Counted from the first letter of the stretch, positions 51,021 to 58,992 are shown. The stretch is 64,000 bases of DNA from DAOUBP01 sp964474695 (GCA_964474695.1 CAYYTK010000007.1:96039-160038); one strand, 5' to 3'. Notes: generated from the sequence alone by a model not told the origin. Program-made: numbers and translations.

Positions 51021-53171
51021 TCAGGAAGTGTTCTTGTCCAGTTGCTTCTCCAACGACGCCGGCTCGGAGACGGGCAGATTGCATGCGTAGTTCCGGCATA
51101 CGTAGGCGGCCGCCTTGCCTTGCATCAGCCCTCGGCCGGCCAGCAGCGGTATGAGCGCCGACGCAGCATCATGGCCGGGCGCGGCAGATGCCAGCACGCT
51201 GTTCGGCAGGAAACGGCGGCGGATTTCGGCCAGCAGCGTCTGGGTGTCACCTGCGGCCGGGTCGCCGATGACCGCGATCTCGACGCCGGGGTTCAGATGC
51301 AGGTCGAGCACACACAGCAGCCGTCCGAACGCGCCGGGCTGTTCACCCAGCGCATCGGCCATCAGCGCCAGGATGCCGGCCGCGTGCTCAAAATAGGTCG
51401 GTCGATCCAAGAGTTTCGCCAGGCGCAAGAACAGCTCGGCCGCCAGCGAGTTGCCGGATGGCACGGCGCTGTCGATGAAATCTTTGCGCCGCGTGATCAG
51501 CACTTCGTGGTCATCTGCGGTCTGGAAGAAACCGGGTCGGGCCGGGTCGCGGAACTGCGCCAGGATCGTCTCGGCCAGGCCGGCCGCGGCCTCTAACCAG
51601 CGTAGGTCAAAGGTGGCCTGGTAGAGCGCGATGAGTCCCAGCGCCACGGCCGCGTAGTCCTCCAGGTAGGCGTTGAGGTGGGCGCGGCCGTCTTTGGAGG
51701 TGCGGAAGAGACGCACTGCGTGTTGCGTACTGCGTGGTGCGTGGTGCGTGGTGCGTGGTGCGTTATCATACTTTGGGACGGCCATCTGGGTAAGGACGAA
51801 GTAGGCGGCTTTTTCGGCGGCTTGGACATAGTCCGGCCGATCCAGGGCGACGCCGGCTTCGGCGAAGGCATGGAGCATCAGACCATTCCATTCGGCCAGC
51901 AGCTTGTCGTCGCGGCCGGGGTGGACGCGCTGTTCGCGCGCCTGGAATAGCACGCTTCGGCCGCGTTCAACGGCCTGTGCCAGCCTTTCCGGCGTTACCC
52001 CCAGGTCGGCGGCGACCACGGGCAGGTCGCGCCGTGTCCGGAGGATGTTGGCGCCCGGTCCGCCCTCGCGGAAGTTGCCGCGCGGGGTCACGTCGAAGTA
52101 GCCGGCAAACAGCCGAGCGTCCTCCTGGCCCAGCAGCGCCGCGACCTCTGTGGGCCGCCAGAGGAAGAACTTACCCTCAACCCCTTCGCTGTCTGCGTCC
52201 TGGGTGCTGTAGAACCCGCCCTCGGGCGACGTCATCTCGCGCAAGGCGTAGTCCAGCGTCTCCTCGAGCACGCGGCGGAAGCGCGGCTCGCCGGTGACCT
52301 GCCACGCGTGCAGATAGGTGCGGGCAAGCTGGGCGTTGTCGTAGAGCATCTTCTCGAAGTGCGGCGCCAGCCATTCGTCGTCGGTGCTGTAGCGATGGAA
52401 GCCGCCGCCGAGCTGATCGTAAATGCCGCCGGCAGCCATCTTGGTCAGGGTGGTGGTCACCGCGTTGAGGGCCTCCAGATCGTGCGTGCGCAGATAGTGC
52501 TGGAGCAGGAAGTCGAGGTTCATGGGCTGGGGGAATTTGGGTGCGCCGCCGAAGCCTCCCTCGACCCGGTCGAAGCCGCGCAACAGGCCGCGGGCTGCGC
52601 GATCGAGCAAGTCCGCAGCCAATGCCGTTTCGGCTGGCTGCAGCAGGGCGCTGCGACTGAGGGCATCTGCCAGCCGATCGCCGGCGGCCAACAGCTCACG
52701 ACGCCTATCCTGCCAGGCGTCCGCGATGGCCAGCAGCAGTTGGCGGAAGCCGGGCATGTTGTAGCGCGGTTCGGGAGGAAAGTACGTGCCGCCGTAGAAA
52801 GGCTTGCCATCAGGAGTCAGGAACATCGTCATGGGCCAACCACCGTGGCCTGTCATCGCCTGCACCGCCTCCATGTAGATCGCGTCGATGTCCGGCCGCT
52901 CCTCCCGATCCACCTTGATATTGATGAATAGTTTATTCATCAGGGCTGCAGTTTCCGGGTCCTCGAACGACTCGTGGGCCATCACGTGGCACCAGTGGCA
53001 GGCCGAGTAGCCGATGCTCAGCAGGATCGGTTTCTCCTCGGCGGCCGCGCGTGCCAGTGCCTCCGGTCCCCAGGGATACCAGTCCACGGGGTTATGGGCG
53101 TGCTGGAGCAGATAGGGGCTGGTTTCGTTGATAAGGCGATTGGATGGGTGTGCGCGGTGGGTGCTAGTCAT
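51021..53171 (-). CDS. DUF255/thioredoxin-like protein (YyaL/SPATA20 family)
   Basis: 716 residues. The N-terminal Asn-Arg-Leu-Ile-Asn-Glu-Thr-Ser-Pro-Tyr-Leu-Leu-Gln-His-Ala and Tyr-Ser-Ala-Cys58-His-Trp-Cys61-His-Val-Met are the family signature and a redox CxxC. The rest is an (alpha/alpha)6 barrel like N-acylglucosamine epimerases. Function is not established. An insert of about 17 residues rich in Thr, His, Arg and Pro (residues about 468-485) is encoded by a GTGGTGC-type repeat at 51716-51766 and is not part of the family. Confidence 0.9.
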   Translation of the reverse strand: MTSTHRAHPSNRLINETSPYLLQHAHNPVDWYPWGPEALARAAAEEKPILLSIGYSACHWCHVMAHESFEDPETAALMNKLFINIKVDREERPDIDAIYMEAVQAMTGHGGWPMTMFLTPDGKPFYGGTYFPPEPRYNMPGFRQLLLAIADAWQDRRRELLAAGDRLADALSRSALLQPAETALAADLLDRAARGLLRGFDRVEGGFGGAPKFPQPMNLDFLLQHYLRTHDLEALNAVTTTLTKMAAGGIYDQLGGGFHRYSTDDEWLAPHFEKMLYDNAQLARTYLHAWQVTGEPRFRRVLEETLDYALREMTSPEGGFYSTQDADSEGVEGKFFLWRPTEVAALLGQEDARLFAGYFDVTPRGNFREGGPGANILRTRRDLPVVAADLGVTPERLAQAVERGRSVLFQAREQRVHPGRDDKLLAEWNGLMLHAFAEAGVALDRPDYVQAAEKAAYFVLTQMAVPKYDNAPRTTHHAPRSTQHAVRLFRTSKDGRAHLNAYLEDYAAVALGLIALYQATFDLRWLEAAAGLAETILAQFRDPARPGFFQTADDHEVLITRRKDFIDSAVPSGNSLAAELFLRLAKLLDRPTYFEHAAGILALMADALGEQPGAFGRLLCVLDLHLNPGVEIAVIGDPAAGDTQTLLAEIRRRFLPNSVLASAAPGHDAASALIPLLAGRGLMQGKAAAYVCRNYACNLPVSEPASLEKQLDKNTS
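51716..51766. repeat. GTGGTGC-type tandem repeat inside the DUF255 gene
   Basis: Units TGCGTGG and GTGGTGC repeat about six times in the plus-strand reading, in frame with the gene and 51 bp (17 codons) long. The same units occur in intergenic tracts at 27541-27610. Confidence 0.8.
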
Positions 53172-53195
53172 GGGCGGCTCCGTGATACGTGAGGG

Positions 53196-53244
53196 CTCGT
53201 TTCACAAACCAGGTTTCTCCGAGAAACCTGGTTTGTGAAACGAG
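53196..53244. repeat. 49-bp near-perfect palindrome
   Basis: Arms 53196-53219 and 53221-53244 are perfect 24-bp complements around one base (53220). The core GGTTTCTC/GAGAAACC matches the hairpin at 16611-16651. It lies between the DUF3090 and DUF255 genes and has no T run, so it is a repeat element more than a terminator. Confidence 0.9.
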
Positions 53245-53270
53245 GTGCGAGATGCGAAATGCGTGGACAA
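53245..53270. repeat. Short GTGCGAGATGCG tract
   Basis: GTGCGAGATGCGAAATGCGTGGAC next to the palindrome belongs to the same low-complexity class as the tracts at 27541 and 51716. Confidence 0.55.
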
Positions 53271-53284
53271 TTCGTTACTAAAGG

Positions 53285-53797
53285 TCATCCATTCCCGTGT
53301 CCATTGCGCCGGACGTAGGTTTCGGCCTGGAGCACCACCTGTGCTTGCGTGCGGCCCTGGTCGACCACAGCGCGCGCGTGGGCACTGAGCACCTGCATTT
53401 GAGCAGGCGTAGCGTAGAAGCGCGCCTCGCGAGGATCGTGCTCTTCTCCTGCGTCCAGCGCCTCCTGCGCAACCAGCAGGATGCGATCACGGCCGATATC
53501 GTAGCCCAGCCCCATCGCGCCGACGGAGAACATCGGGTCCACCGGTTCCTTGATGGCCATCGCGGCTTCGTCTACCTTCAGTCCTTCGTGTCGCGCCAGG
53601 CCGGTCTCCTCTGCCAGGCTTTCGATCAGCTCGTCGATGGCTTCGGCCAGGGCAAGCACCTGATCTTTCTCACAGAGCAGCGTCACGCGGTCCAGCCCGC
53701 GCTCAGCCTGGATGAAGAAGGTCCGGTGGCCGGGCTTGCCTAACGCGCCGGCAGTGATGTGTGTGACGGGATCCAGTTCGATGATCGTATTCGCCAT
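53285..53797 (-). CDS. DUF3090 family protein
   Basis: 170 residues. The start Met-Ala-Asn-Thr-Ile-Ile-Glu-Leu, then Phe-Phe-Ile-Gln-Ala-Glu, Leu-Cys-Glu-Lys-Asp-Gln near 40 and Gly-Tyr-Asp-Ile-Gly-Arg-Asp-Arg near 96 are typical of DUF3090. Known members sit in actinobacterial and Chloroflexota genomes beside a phosphatase and a kinase-like gene; function is unproven. It is encoded 13 bp after rfbC on the same strand and has an AGGAAGG box. Confidence 0.85.
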   Translation of the reverse strand: MANTIIELDPVTHITAGALGKPGHRTFFIQAERGLDRVTLLCEKDQVLALAEAIDELIESLAEETGLARHEGLKVDEAAMAIKEPVDPMFSVGAMGLGYDIGRDRILLVAQEALDAGEEHDPREARFYATPAQMQVLSAHARAVVDQGRTQAQVVLQAETYVRRNGHGNG

Positions 53798-53810
53798 ATG
53801 ATCCCTTCCT

Positions 53811-54371
53811 TCACTCCTGGTACACGAACGGCGTTCCCGCCAGATAGTCGGCCAGCGATGGGGCGCGGCGATCACGCTCCGATAACAGCGGCGCGGCTGT
53901 CGGCCACGCAACGCCCAACTGCGGATCGTTCCATGCGATGCCTTGCTCGTGGGGCCTGCTATAAACGGCGCTGGTTTTGTAGAGCACCTCTGCCTCATCG
54001 CTCAGCACGCAGAAGCCGTGGGCAAAGCCCGCGGGAATGTAGAGCTGTTGGAAGTTGTCGGCGCTCAATTCGACGCCAACCCAACGCCCGAAGGTCGGTG
54101 ATCCAACCCGGATATCGACGGCTGCATCCCAGATGGTCCCCCGCACGCAGCGCACCAGTTTCACCTGCTCCATGGGGGGAAGCTGGAAGTGTAAGCCGCG
54201 CAGCGAGCCGTGCGCGGAACGTGAATGGTTGTCTTGGACGAAAACGGTGCCGATGCCGTTGGCCCGCCATGTTTCCTGGTTATAGCTTTCGAAGAAGAAC
54301 CCTCGTGCGTCCGGAAACACGCGCGGGGTTATCAGCAGGACTTCACGGAGCTCGGTCGGCTTGATTTGCAT
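53811..54371 (-). CDS. rfbC: dTDP-4-dehydrorhamnose 3,5-epimerase
   Basis: 186 residues with a cupin fold. The catalytic His61 lies in Ser-Leu-Arg-Gly-Leu-His-Phe-Gln; a Tyr in Leu-Tyr-Lys-Thr-Ser-Ala-Val-Tyr is the other catalytic residue. Asp-Ala-Arg-Gly-Phe-Phe-Phe-Glu-Ser and Ile-Pro-Ala-Gly-Phe-Ala-His-Gly-Phe are conserved. It forms dTDP-4-keto-L-rhamnose in dTDP-rhamnose synthesis, which would feed surface polysaccharide. The ATG at 54371 fits the family; rmlABD are not adjacent. Confidence 0.93.
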   Translation of the reverse strand: MQIKPTELREVLLITPRVFPDARGFFFESYNQETWRANGIGTVFVQDNHSRSAHGSLRGLHFQLPPMEQVKLVRCVRGTIWDAAVDIRVGSPTFGRWVGVELSADNFQQLYIPAGFAHGFCVLSDEAEVLYKTSAVYSRPHEQGIAWNDPQLGVAWPTAAPLLSERDRRAPSLADYLAGTPFVYQE

Positions 54372-54432
54372 GGCCCAGGCTCTCCAAAGATGTATGGATC
54401 GGCGCCAGGTCGGCGCCGGCAAGTGCAGCGCC

Positions 54433-54461
54433 ATTCTACCGCGCCGGTTGTGTGCTGTCAA
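54433..54461 (-). promoter_or_regulatory. Promoter for rfbC
   Basis: A consensus TTGACA (54461-54456) and TAGAAT (54438-54433) on the minus strand are 17 bp apart, giving a leader of about 55 bases. Confidence 0.75.
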
Positions 54462-54536
54462 TCAAGTTCAGGGTCGCGTGATGCCTGGCGCCGCGACGGT
54501 TTCTCGCCTCGGTTCGCGCCTTGCTGATTGCTATGC

Positions 54537-54542
54537 TATAAT
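54537..54542 (+). promoter_or_regulatory. -10 box for the HEAT-like gene
   Basis: A perfect TATAAT lies 6 bp before the ATG at 54549, so transcription would start at or next to that codon. No convincing -35 is present at normal spacing. Confidence 0.45.
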
Positions 54543-54548
54543 TTCCGC

Positions 54549-56108
54549 ATGTGCGCGGATGCGAAAATCCTCACCGGGCTGATGGAACGTCGAGCCCTGG
54601 AATCTGCCATCGGAGAGTTGGCCCAGATTTCCGACTCTACCCGCCTGGCTCAACACGCTGCATCCATCGCGCAGCGGGGCCTGGCTGTGCTGCCCGCGCT
54701 GCTCGCCGCTTTGGACACTGCTGACCCGCAGTTGCGGGGCGGCTTGGGCCAGCTTGCGCTGCTTCTGCCGCGGGAGCCAGTAATCTCAGCGTTGCGCAGT
54801 GCGGCGCGGGCGCAGGATCGCCCCCCCCAGGCTCGTTTGACAGCCCTTACGATCTTGGAGCGATTCTTCGATGAGCCGCCGGACGCAGCGGCGTTGGCCG
54901 GCCTGCAGAGCCCGGACGAGATAGCGTTGGGTTCACTGGGCGAGTTGGTGCAGGCCATGACGCAGGATCCGTTGGCGATCCTGGAATACTGTACGCAACT
55001 GGCTGCGCAGCCGCCGGATGTGCAGCACATGATCCTGGACGCAGTGCCGGCCGCTCCGTTTAGCCCGCACTTGATCACTTTGCTGCGCATGTTTGCTCAA
55101 GAGCCGGATGCGCGGCTGGCAAGCGATTCCCTGGAGCAGTTGAGCCGGATTCGCACGCCCGGCGCGGCACGGGCGCTGACTGCATTAGCTGCCACGCTGC
55201 CACCTGCACTGACGGCGTTGGCAGTCCGTGGCGTACGTAAGTTGCGATTGAGCGGCGTCATACCTGCGGGCGACGATGCGACCGATAGGCCGTGGGTCGC
55301 GCCTGATCGGCGCTGGCGGGTGTTGATGTCACCGATCGATGGCGCCGGCGCACAGCTTCTGTGGTTCGTCGGCCACGCGCCGGCAGAGGAACAAGCGGCC
55401 GTGCTCAGCGTGGTGGCAGAGGATGCCTACGGCTTGACGTCTGCCTCTGCCGTCCTCAGCGCAGGGTTGGCCGATTTGCCGCCCGAGCGGCCCGCCGGCC
55501 ACCTGCATCGTCTGGCGGTGGGACGCCGCTCGCTCCCGCTGTTGTTGTTGGAAGCCCCTGTTGAGGCGGGTAGGAATGCTCTGCAGGTTGCATTGGCGCG
55601 CAACTGGGAGAGCAGTACGCCGACTCCGTTAGCGTATCGTCTGTTGAACCTGCCGATCTGGCTGGCAGAACCGGCCGGTGAGGCGGCCCCAGTACACGAG
55701 GCGGCGCCAGCACGCGAGGTAGCGGATGGGCGGGCGGGCGTCGTTGGCGCCGATGACTTCCAGGATACCGCCGGCTTGCTGGATCATCCGGCGTTACGGG
55801 GTTGGGCCTGGCCCTTGGAAGACGCACCGGCGCGTGTTGTTGGCGCGGATGCGGATCGGATCGCATTGGTGACGCGGCTGGTGCAGAGCCGGTTCACTCC
55901 GGCGGTTGTGTCCAGTTATCGGCGGCGTTTGCAGCGAATGGCTGAGTGGCTGGCGCTGGCGGGAGATGCGCCGGCAGCCGCACTCGTGGGCATCGTTGTC
56001 GACCAATTGGACGCAATGCGCCCCGAGGAGATTCCGTTCCTGCGCCGATTGATTGACACCGGTTTATCAACGTCAGAGTATCCTTCTGCAATGGAGACGA
56101 AACAATGA
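54549..56108 (+). CDS. HEAT-repeat-like protein of unknown function
   Basis: 519 residues. The first ~230 are repeated helical pairs of the HEAT/ARM kind (for example Leu-Pro-Ala-Leu-Leu-Ala-Ala-Leu-Asp near 50). A mixed alpha/beta region near 250-360 (Trp-Arg-Val-Leu-Met-Ser-Pro-Ile-Asp-Gly) follows, then an Ala/Glu-rich low-complexity linker near 380-410, then a helical end. I cannot assign a function. The start is chosen from a TATAAT box 6 bp upstream; an ATG at 54528 is also in frame. It overlaps tatA by 4 bp. Confidence 0.7.
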   Translation: MCADAKILTGLMERRALESAIGELAQISDSTRLAQHAASIAQRGLAVLPALLAALDTADPQLRGGLGQLALLLPREPVISALRSAARAQDRPPQARLTALTILERFFDEPPDAAALAGLQSPDEIALGSLGELVQAMTQDPLAILEYCTQLAAQPPDVQHMILDAVPAAPFSPHLITLLRMFAQEPDARLASDSLEQLSRIRTPGAARALTALAATLPPALTALAVRGVRKLRLSGVIPAGDDATDRPWVAPDRRWRVLMSPIDGAGAQLLWFVGHAPAEEQAAVLSVVAEDAYGLTSASAVLSAGLADLPPERPAGHLHRLAVGRRSLPLLLLEAPVEAGRNALQVALARNWESSTPTPLAYRLLNLPIWLAEPAGEAAPVHEAAPAREVADGRAGVVGADDFQDTAGLLDHPALRGWAWPLEDAPARVVGADADRIALVTRLVQSRFTPAVVSSYRRRLQRMAEWLALAGDAPAAALVGIVVDQLDAMRPEEIPFLRRLIDTGLSTSEYPSAMETKQ

Positions 56109-56296
56109 ATTTTCTTCCGGGTGGATTGGAATGGGTGTTCCTGCTGCTGATCATCCTTGTCGTGTTTGGTGGGGGCCGTTTGCCTGAGGCCGGCCGTGCT
56201 ATCGGCAAGAGCATTCGTGAATTCCGCGAGGCCAGCAAACGCGACGACAAGAAGGAAGATCAGCCCGAAGGGGATAAGACCGAGAAGTCGGAGTGA
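56105..56296 (+). CDS. tatA: Twin-arginine translocase subunit TatA
   Basis: 63 residues. A short N-terminus with Glu9, one hydrophobic helix (about 10-22), a Phe-Gly hinge, the amphipathic Gly-Arg-Leu-Pro-Glu-Ala-Gly-Arg-Ala-Ile-Gly-Lys helix and a charged tail match TatA/TatE. It forms the pore of the Tat export pathway for folded proteins. The ATGA overlap with the gene before and the 1-bp gap to the histidine kinase gene show one transcript. Confidence 0.93.
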   Translation: MNFLPGGLEWVFLLLIILVVFGGGRLPEAGRAIGKSIREFREASKRDDKKEDQPEGDKTEKSE

Positions 56297-56297
56297 G

Positions 56298-57443
56298 ATG
56301 GCAGCGCTAGCTCAAGAACAGCGCCGGACGCGTGAACTGGCGGCACTGTATGCCGTTTTGGCCGCTATTAACCAGGCGCTATCCGAGCATGAGGCGTTAT
56401 CGCAGGCCCTGAAGCAGGTTTTGCCTGTCCTGAACCTGGACAGCGGCCGCATCTACCTGTGGGATGCATCCTCGGCTCAGTTGATCCTGGCCGCCTCGGA
56501 GGGCGAAGCACTGGGATCGGATCCCGCAGAGAGCACGCTTGCGCCCGGAGAATGCTTGTGCGGCCTGGCTTTCTCCTTTGGCGTTCCCTTCGCTGCGTGC
56601 GATGCAGCCAGCGATCCACGTATCGTCCTGGATGGGTGTCGCGCCTATAATGGGTACCCCTGCGCAGCCGTCCCCTTGCAAGCCAGAGAACGGGCCCTGG
56701 GCGTGTTGCACGTAGCCAGCCGCAGTGCGGCGCCCTTCAGTGACGGTGATGTGGCGCTGCTGCGTGCGGTGGCCGCGCAGATCGGGGTCGCATTGGAGAA
56801 CATGCGCCTGCGCGAGGATGCCCGCCGAGTAGAGGCCTTGACAACGTTGATCCAGGAGATGCACCACCGGATCAAGAACAACCTGCAAACCGTCGCCGAT
56901 TTGCTCAGCCTGGAGATGTCGGCTAATCCCAGCGCTGCGGCGCGTAAGAGCTTGCGCGATAGCATCAGCCGCATCAAGAGCATCGCAGTGGTGCACGAGC
57001 TGCTGTCAGCGGAACAGATGCGGCTGACGGATATCACGGAGTTGTCCCGGCAAGTCTGCAATACTGCGCTGAGCCATCTTGTCCGTCCTGATCAACAGGT
57101 GAACGCATCGATCGAGGGACCGCCGATCTTTTTGCCTTCCAAGCAAGCGACTGCTCTGGCGTTGGTCATGAATGAGTTGCTGTCTAACGCGCTGGAGCAT
57201 GCATTTGGCGCCGGGGAGACGGGTGGGTTTTTGATGATCCGGCTGGCGACCGAGGGACCGCAGGTCACGGTGACGGTCAGCGATAATGGTCGGGGTCTAC
57301 CTTCTGATTTTGATTTCGTGCGTGCGGGTGGGCTGGGCTTGCAGATCGTCCGCACCCTGGTAGAGAAAGACCTGGCCGGCGCCTTTTGTCTCGAATCCTC
57401 GCCCGAAGGCGGCAGCCGAGCCACGCTTGTATTCTACAAGTAG
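56298..57443 (+). CDS. GAF-domain sensor histidine kinase (HisKA_2 type)
   Basis: 381 residues without membrane spans, so it senses an internal signal. A GAF domain covers about 20-172. The phosphoacceptor His is in Glu-Met-His-His-Arg-Ile-Lys-Asn-Asn-Leu-Gln near 188-197, the HisKA_2/HWE pattern. An HATPase domain with Asn-Glu-Leu-Leu-Ser-Asn-Ala and Asp-Asn-Gly-Arg-Gly-Leu ends the protein. GAF cysteines at 86, 88, 101, 114 and 122 could bind a cofactor, but no motif proves this. The neighbour is an ANTAR response regulator, as in the PdtaS/PdtaR pair. Confidence 0.9.
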   Translation: MAALAQEQRRTRELAALYAVLAAINQALSEHEALSQALKQVLPVLNLDSGRIYLWDASSAQLILAASEGEALGSDPAESTLAPGECLCGLAFSFGVPFAACDAASDPRIVLDGCRAYNGYPCAAVPLQARERALGVLHVASRSAAPFSDGDVALLRAVAAQIGVALENMRLREDARRVEALTTLIQEMHHRIKNNLQTVADLLSLEMSANPSAAARKSLRDSISRIKSIAVVHELLSAEQMRLTDITELSRQVCNTALSHLVRPDQQVNASIEGPPIFLPSKQATALALVMNELLSNALEHAFGAGETGGFLMIRLATEGPQVTVTVSDNGRGLPSDFDFVRAGGLGLQIVRTLVEKDLAGAFCLESSPEGGSRATLVFYK

Positions 57444-57487
57444 TCACAGAGGCTGAGATCACGTCACTCCGACAACCGGATGGTCCT

Positions 57488-58066
57488 ATGCCAGCCCTAC
57501 GTATCTTGATCGCCGATGATGAAAGCATCCGCCTGCTGAGCCTGCGGGCACAGCTTTCCGCGCTGGGCCATCAGGTGGTGGCTGAGGCCGCAACGGGCGC
57601 AGAAGCGGTCGCCCTTGCCCGGTCGACCCAACCCGATCTGGCAATTCTCGATATACGGATGCCTGTCATGGACGGCATCGAAGCGGCCGAAAAGATCACT
57701 CAGTTCCGCCCGATCCCCATCATTCTCCTCACGGCCTACAGCGAGTCTCAACTGGTGGAGCGCGCCGCGCAGGCTCACATTTCAGCCTATTTGATGAAAC
57801 CTGTCGCCGAAGAAGACTTGCTTCCCGCGATTGTTTTGGCCTTGACGCGTTTTCGCGAATTCCAGGCAATGCGCCAGGAGGTGTCCGATCTGCGTGAGGC
57901 GCTGGAGGCGCGCAAACTGATCGAAAAAGCCAAGGGCATTCTGATGCGCCGTCTCGACTTGACCGAGGATGAGGCCTTCCGTCGCCTGCAGCGACAAAGC
58001 CAGGAGAGCAACCGCAAACTGGCCCAGGTGGCAGAGGCGATCGTGATGGCTGATCAGATGTTGTGA
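57488..58066 (+). CDS. ANTAR-domain response regulator (PdtaR-like)
   Basis: 192 residues. The receiver domain has acidic Asp10-Asp11, phosphoacceptor Asp55, Thr in Leu-Leu-Thr-Ala-Tyr near 82 and Lys near 104. The ANTAR domain (about 128-185) has Leu-Ile-Glu-Lys-Ala-Lys-Gly-Ile-Leu-Met and Ala-Phe-Arg-Arg-Leu-Gln. ANTAR proteins bind paired RNA hairpins when phosphorylated and stop a terminator from forming. A candidate leader of that kind lies just downstream, before the CODH genes. The ATG at 57488 fits the family start. Confidence 0.92.
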   Translation: MPALRILIADDESIRLLSLRAQLSALGHQVVAEAATGAEAVALARSTQPDLAILDIRMPVMDGIEAAEKITQFRPIPIILLTAYSESQLVERAAQAHISAYLMKPVAEEDLLPAIVLALTRFREFQAMRQEVSDLREALEARKLIEKAKGILMRRLDLTEDEAFRRLQRQSQESNRKLAQVAEAIVMADQML

Positions 58067-58190
58067 CGGAGGAAATCCGATTGGAGAAATCCTGGTTGCC
58101 GCGTTGGGCCTTGTGAAAGTAAACGCAAGATGATATGCGTCATTGTTTAGTTTGGCGCATTTTCGTATTTTAAATTGTATTCATAGCTTT

Positions 58191-58235
58191 GCAGGCTGAT
58201 GGTGGCTTGCAGCCGGTACAGGTGGCGAACGCCTG
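58191..58235 (+). promoter_or_regulatory. Two small hairpins, candidate ANTAR antiterminator
   Basis: P1: GCAGGCT (58191-58197) pairs with GGCTTGC (58204-58210) around a 6-nt loop GATGGT. P2: CAGGTG (58219-58224) pairs with CGCCTG (58230-58235) around GCGAA. The linker is 8 nt. P2's 3' arm is also the 5' arm of the terminator at 58230-58269. The loops do not match the ANTAR consensus exactly (A at loop position 1, G at 4): P1 has G at position 4 only, and P2 has a 5-nt loop. Confidence 0.45.
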
Positions 58236-58269
58236 CCCATGTCGCTGCGCGCGAGGGGCGGGTGTTTTT
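58230..58269 (+). terminator. Intrinsic terminator in the CODH leader
   Basis: CGCCTGCCC (58230-58238) and GGGCGGGTG (58256-58264) pair over 9 bp with two G-U pairs, and TTTTT follows at 58265. Either the end of the ANTAR operon or an attenuator for the CODH genes. Confidence 0.65.
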
Positions 58270-58280
58270 AATTTCTGGTG

Positions 58281-58310
58281 GATGATCGGGGGCGGAGGTT
58301 ACCGATCATC
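58281..58310 (+). promoter_or_regulatory. 9-bp hairpin with GGAGG in its loop
   Basis: GATGATCGG (58281-58289) and CCGATCATC (58302-58310) are perfect arms; the 12-nt loop carries GGAGG. It lies 34 bp before the next start codon and may affect ribosome access or RNA stability. Confidence 0.45.
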
Positions 58311-58344
58311 TGATTGACGTCCTCGGTCCAGCCCGGAGCATCTC

Positions 58345-58980
58345 ATGCGAACCTGTTGGCAGATCAGAAAGGAGCTTGCCGAAGGAACCGGCAACGGCTC
58401 CAAGCCGAATGGCTGGCTTGTTGACTGCGTCGAGTGCGTGGTCAATGGGAATGAGATGTCTTGTTGGGAGCAGTGCAACGGCTCTCCTTGCTGCTGCGCG
58501 CCCATCCACGTCACGTGTGACTTCTGTATCCTCTACATCGAGCATCGGCGCGAGATTGCCGAGTTGTTGCATGCAGATGGGATTCCACCTGCAGCGATCC
58601 TGGGCGCGCCCGCGCGGCCGTCCACTCATGAGAAAGGAGAAGGTTCAGCGACTATGGAGAAATTGCAGCTTAACGTCCCCAATCTATGGGCAGACCATCA
58701 TGTTCTCAAAGTGCGGGCGCTCTTGACCGCCCTGCCTGGTGTGCAAGATGTGATCTTGAGCTCAGCCTTTCGCATGGTGATGCTGAGCTATGACCCTGCA
58801 CTCATCACTCCAGGCGCGATCATGGCCGAACTGGAGGAGGGGGGGTATCCTGTTGCCACTGACGGGGGTGTAATCGCCGAAACCGTCCCCATCGCCGACG
58901 GCAAGCGCGACCCGGCCTGGACCCGTCTCGGCATGCGCCAGATCAAGACTGACGAGCGAGATTTGAAGACGAAGAGATAA
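58345..58980 (+). CDS. Two-CW domain protein fused to an HMA-like domain
   Basis: 211 residues. The N-terminal ~65 are Cys-rich with two Cys-Trp pairs (Thr-Cys-Trp-Gln and Ser-Cys-Trp-Glu) and further cysteines in Cys-Val-Glu-Cys, Cys-Cys-Cys and Cys-Asp-Phe-Cys, as in two-CW proteins. Residues about 104-170 look like a heavy-metal-associated ferredoxin fold, but its CxxC is replaced by Asn-Leu-Trp-Ala-Asp-His-His. An internal ATG at 58654 has an AGGAGAAGG box 10 bp upstream and could give the HMA part alone. It is 12 bp before cooS; a metal or redox role in CODH maturation is my inference. Confidence 0.72.
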   Translation: MRTCWQIRKELAEGTGNGSKPNGWLVDCVECVVNGNEMSCWEQCNGSPCCCAPIHVTCDFCILYIEHRREIAELLHADGIPPAAILGAPARPSTHEKGEGSATMEKLQLNVPNLWADHHVLKVRALLTALPGVQDVILSSAFRMVMLSYDPALITPGAIMAELEEGGYPVATDGGVIAETVPIADGKRDPAWTRLGMRQIKTDERDLKTKR

Positions 58981-58992
58981 GGAGTAATCGTT

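Noticed and set aside
58181..58270. Molybdenum-cofactor or cobalamin riboswitch before the CODH genes
   Set aside because: I see two simple hairpins and a terminator but not the conserved core sequences of either riboswitch.
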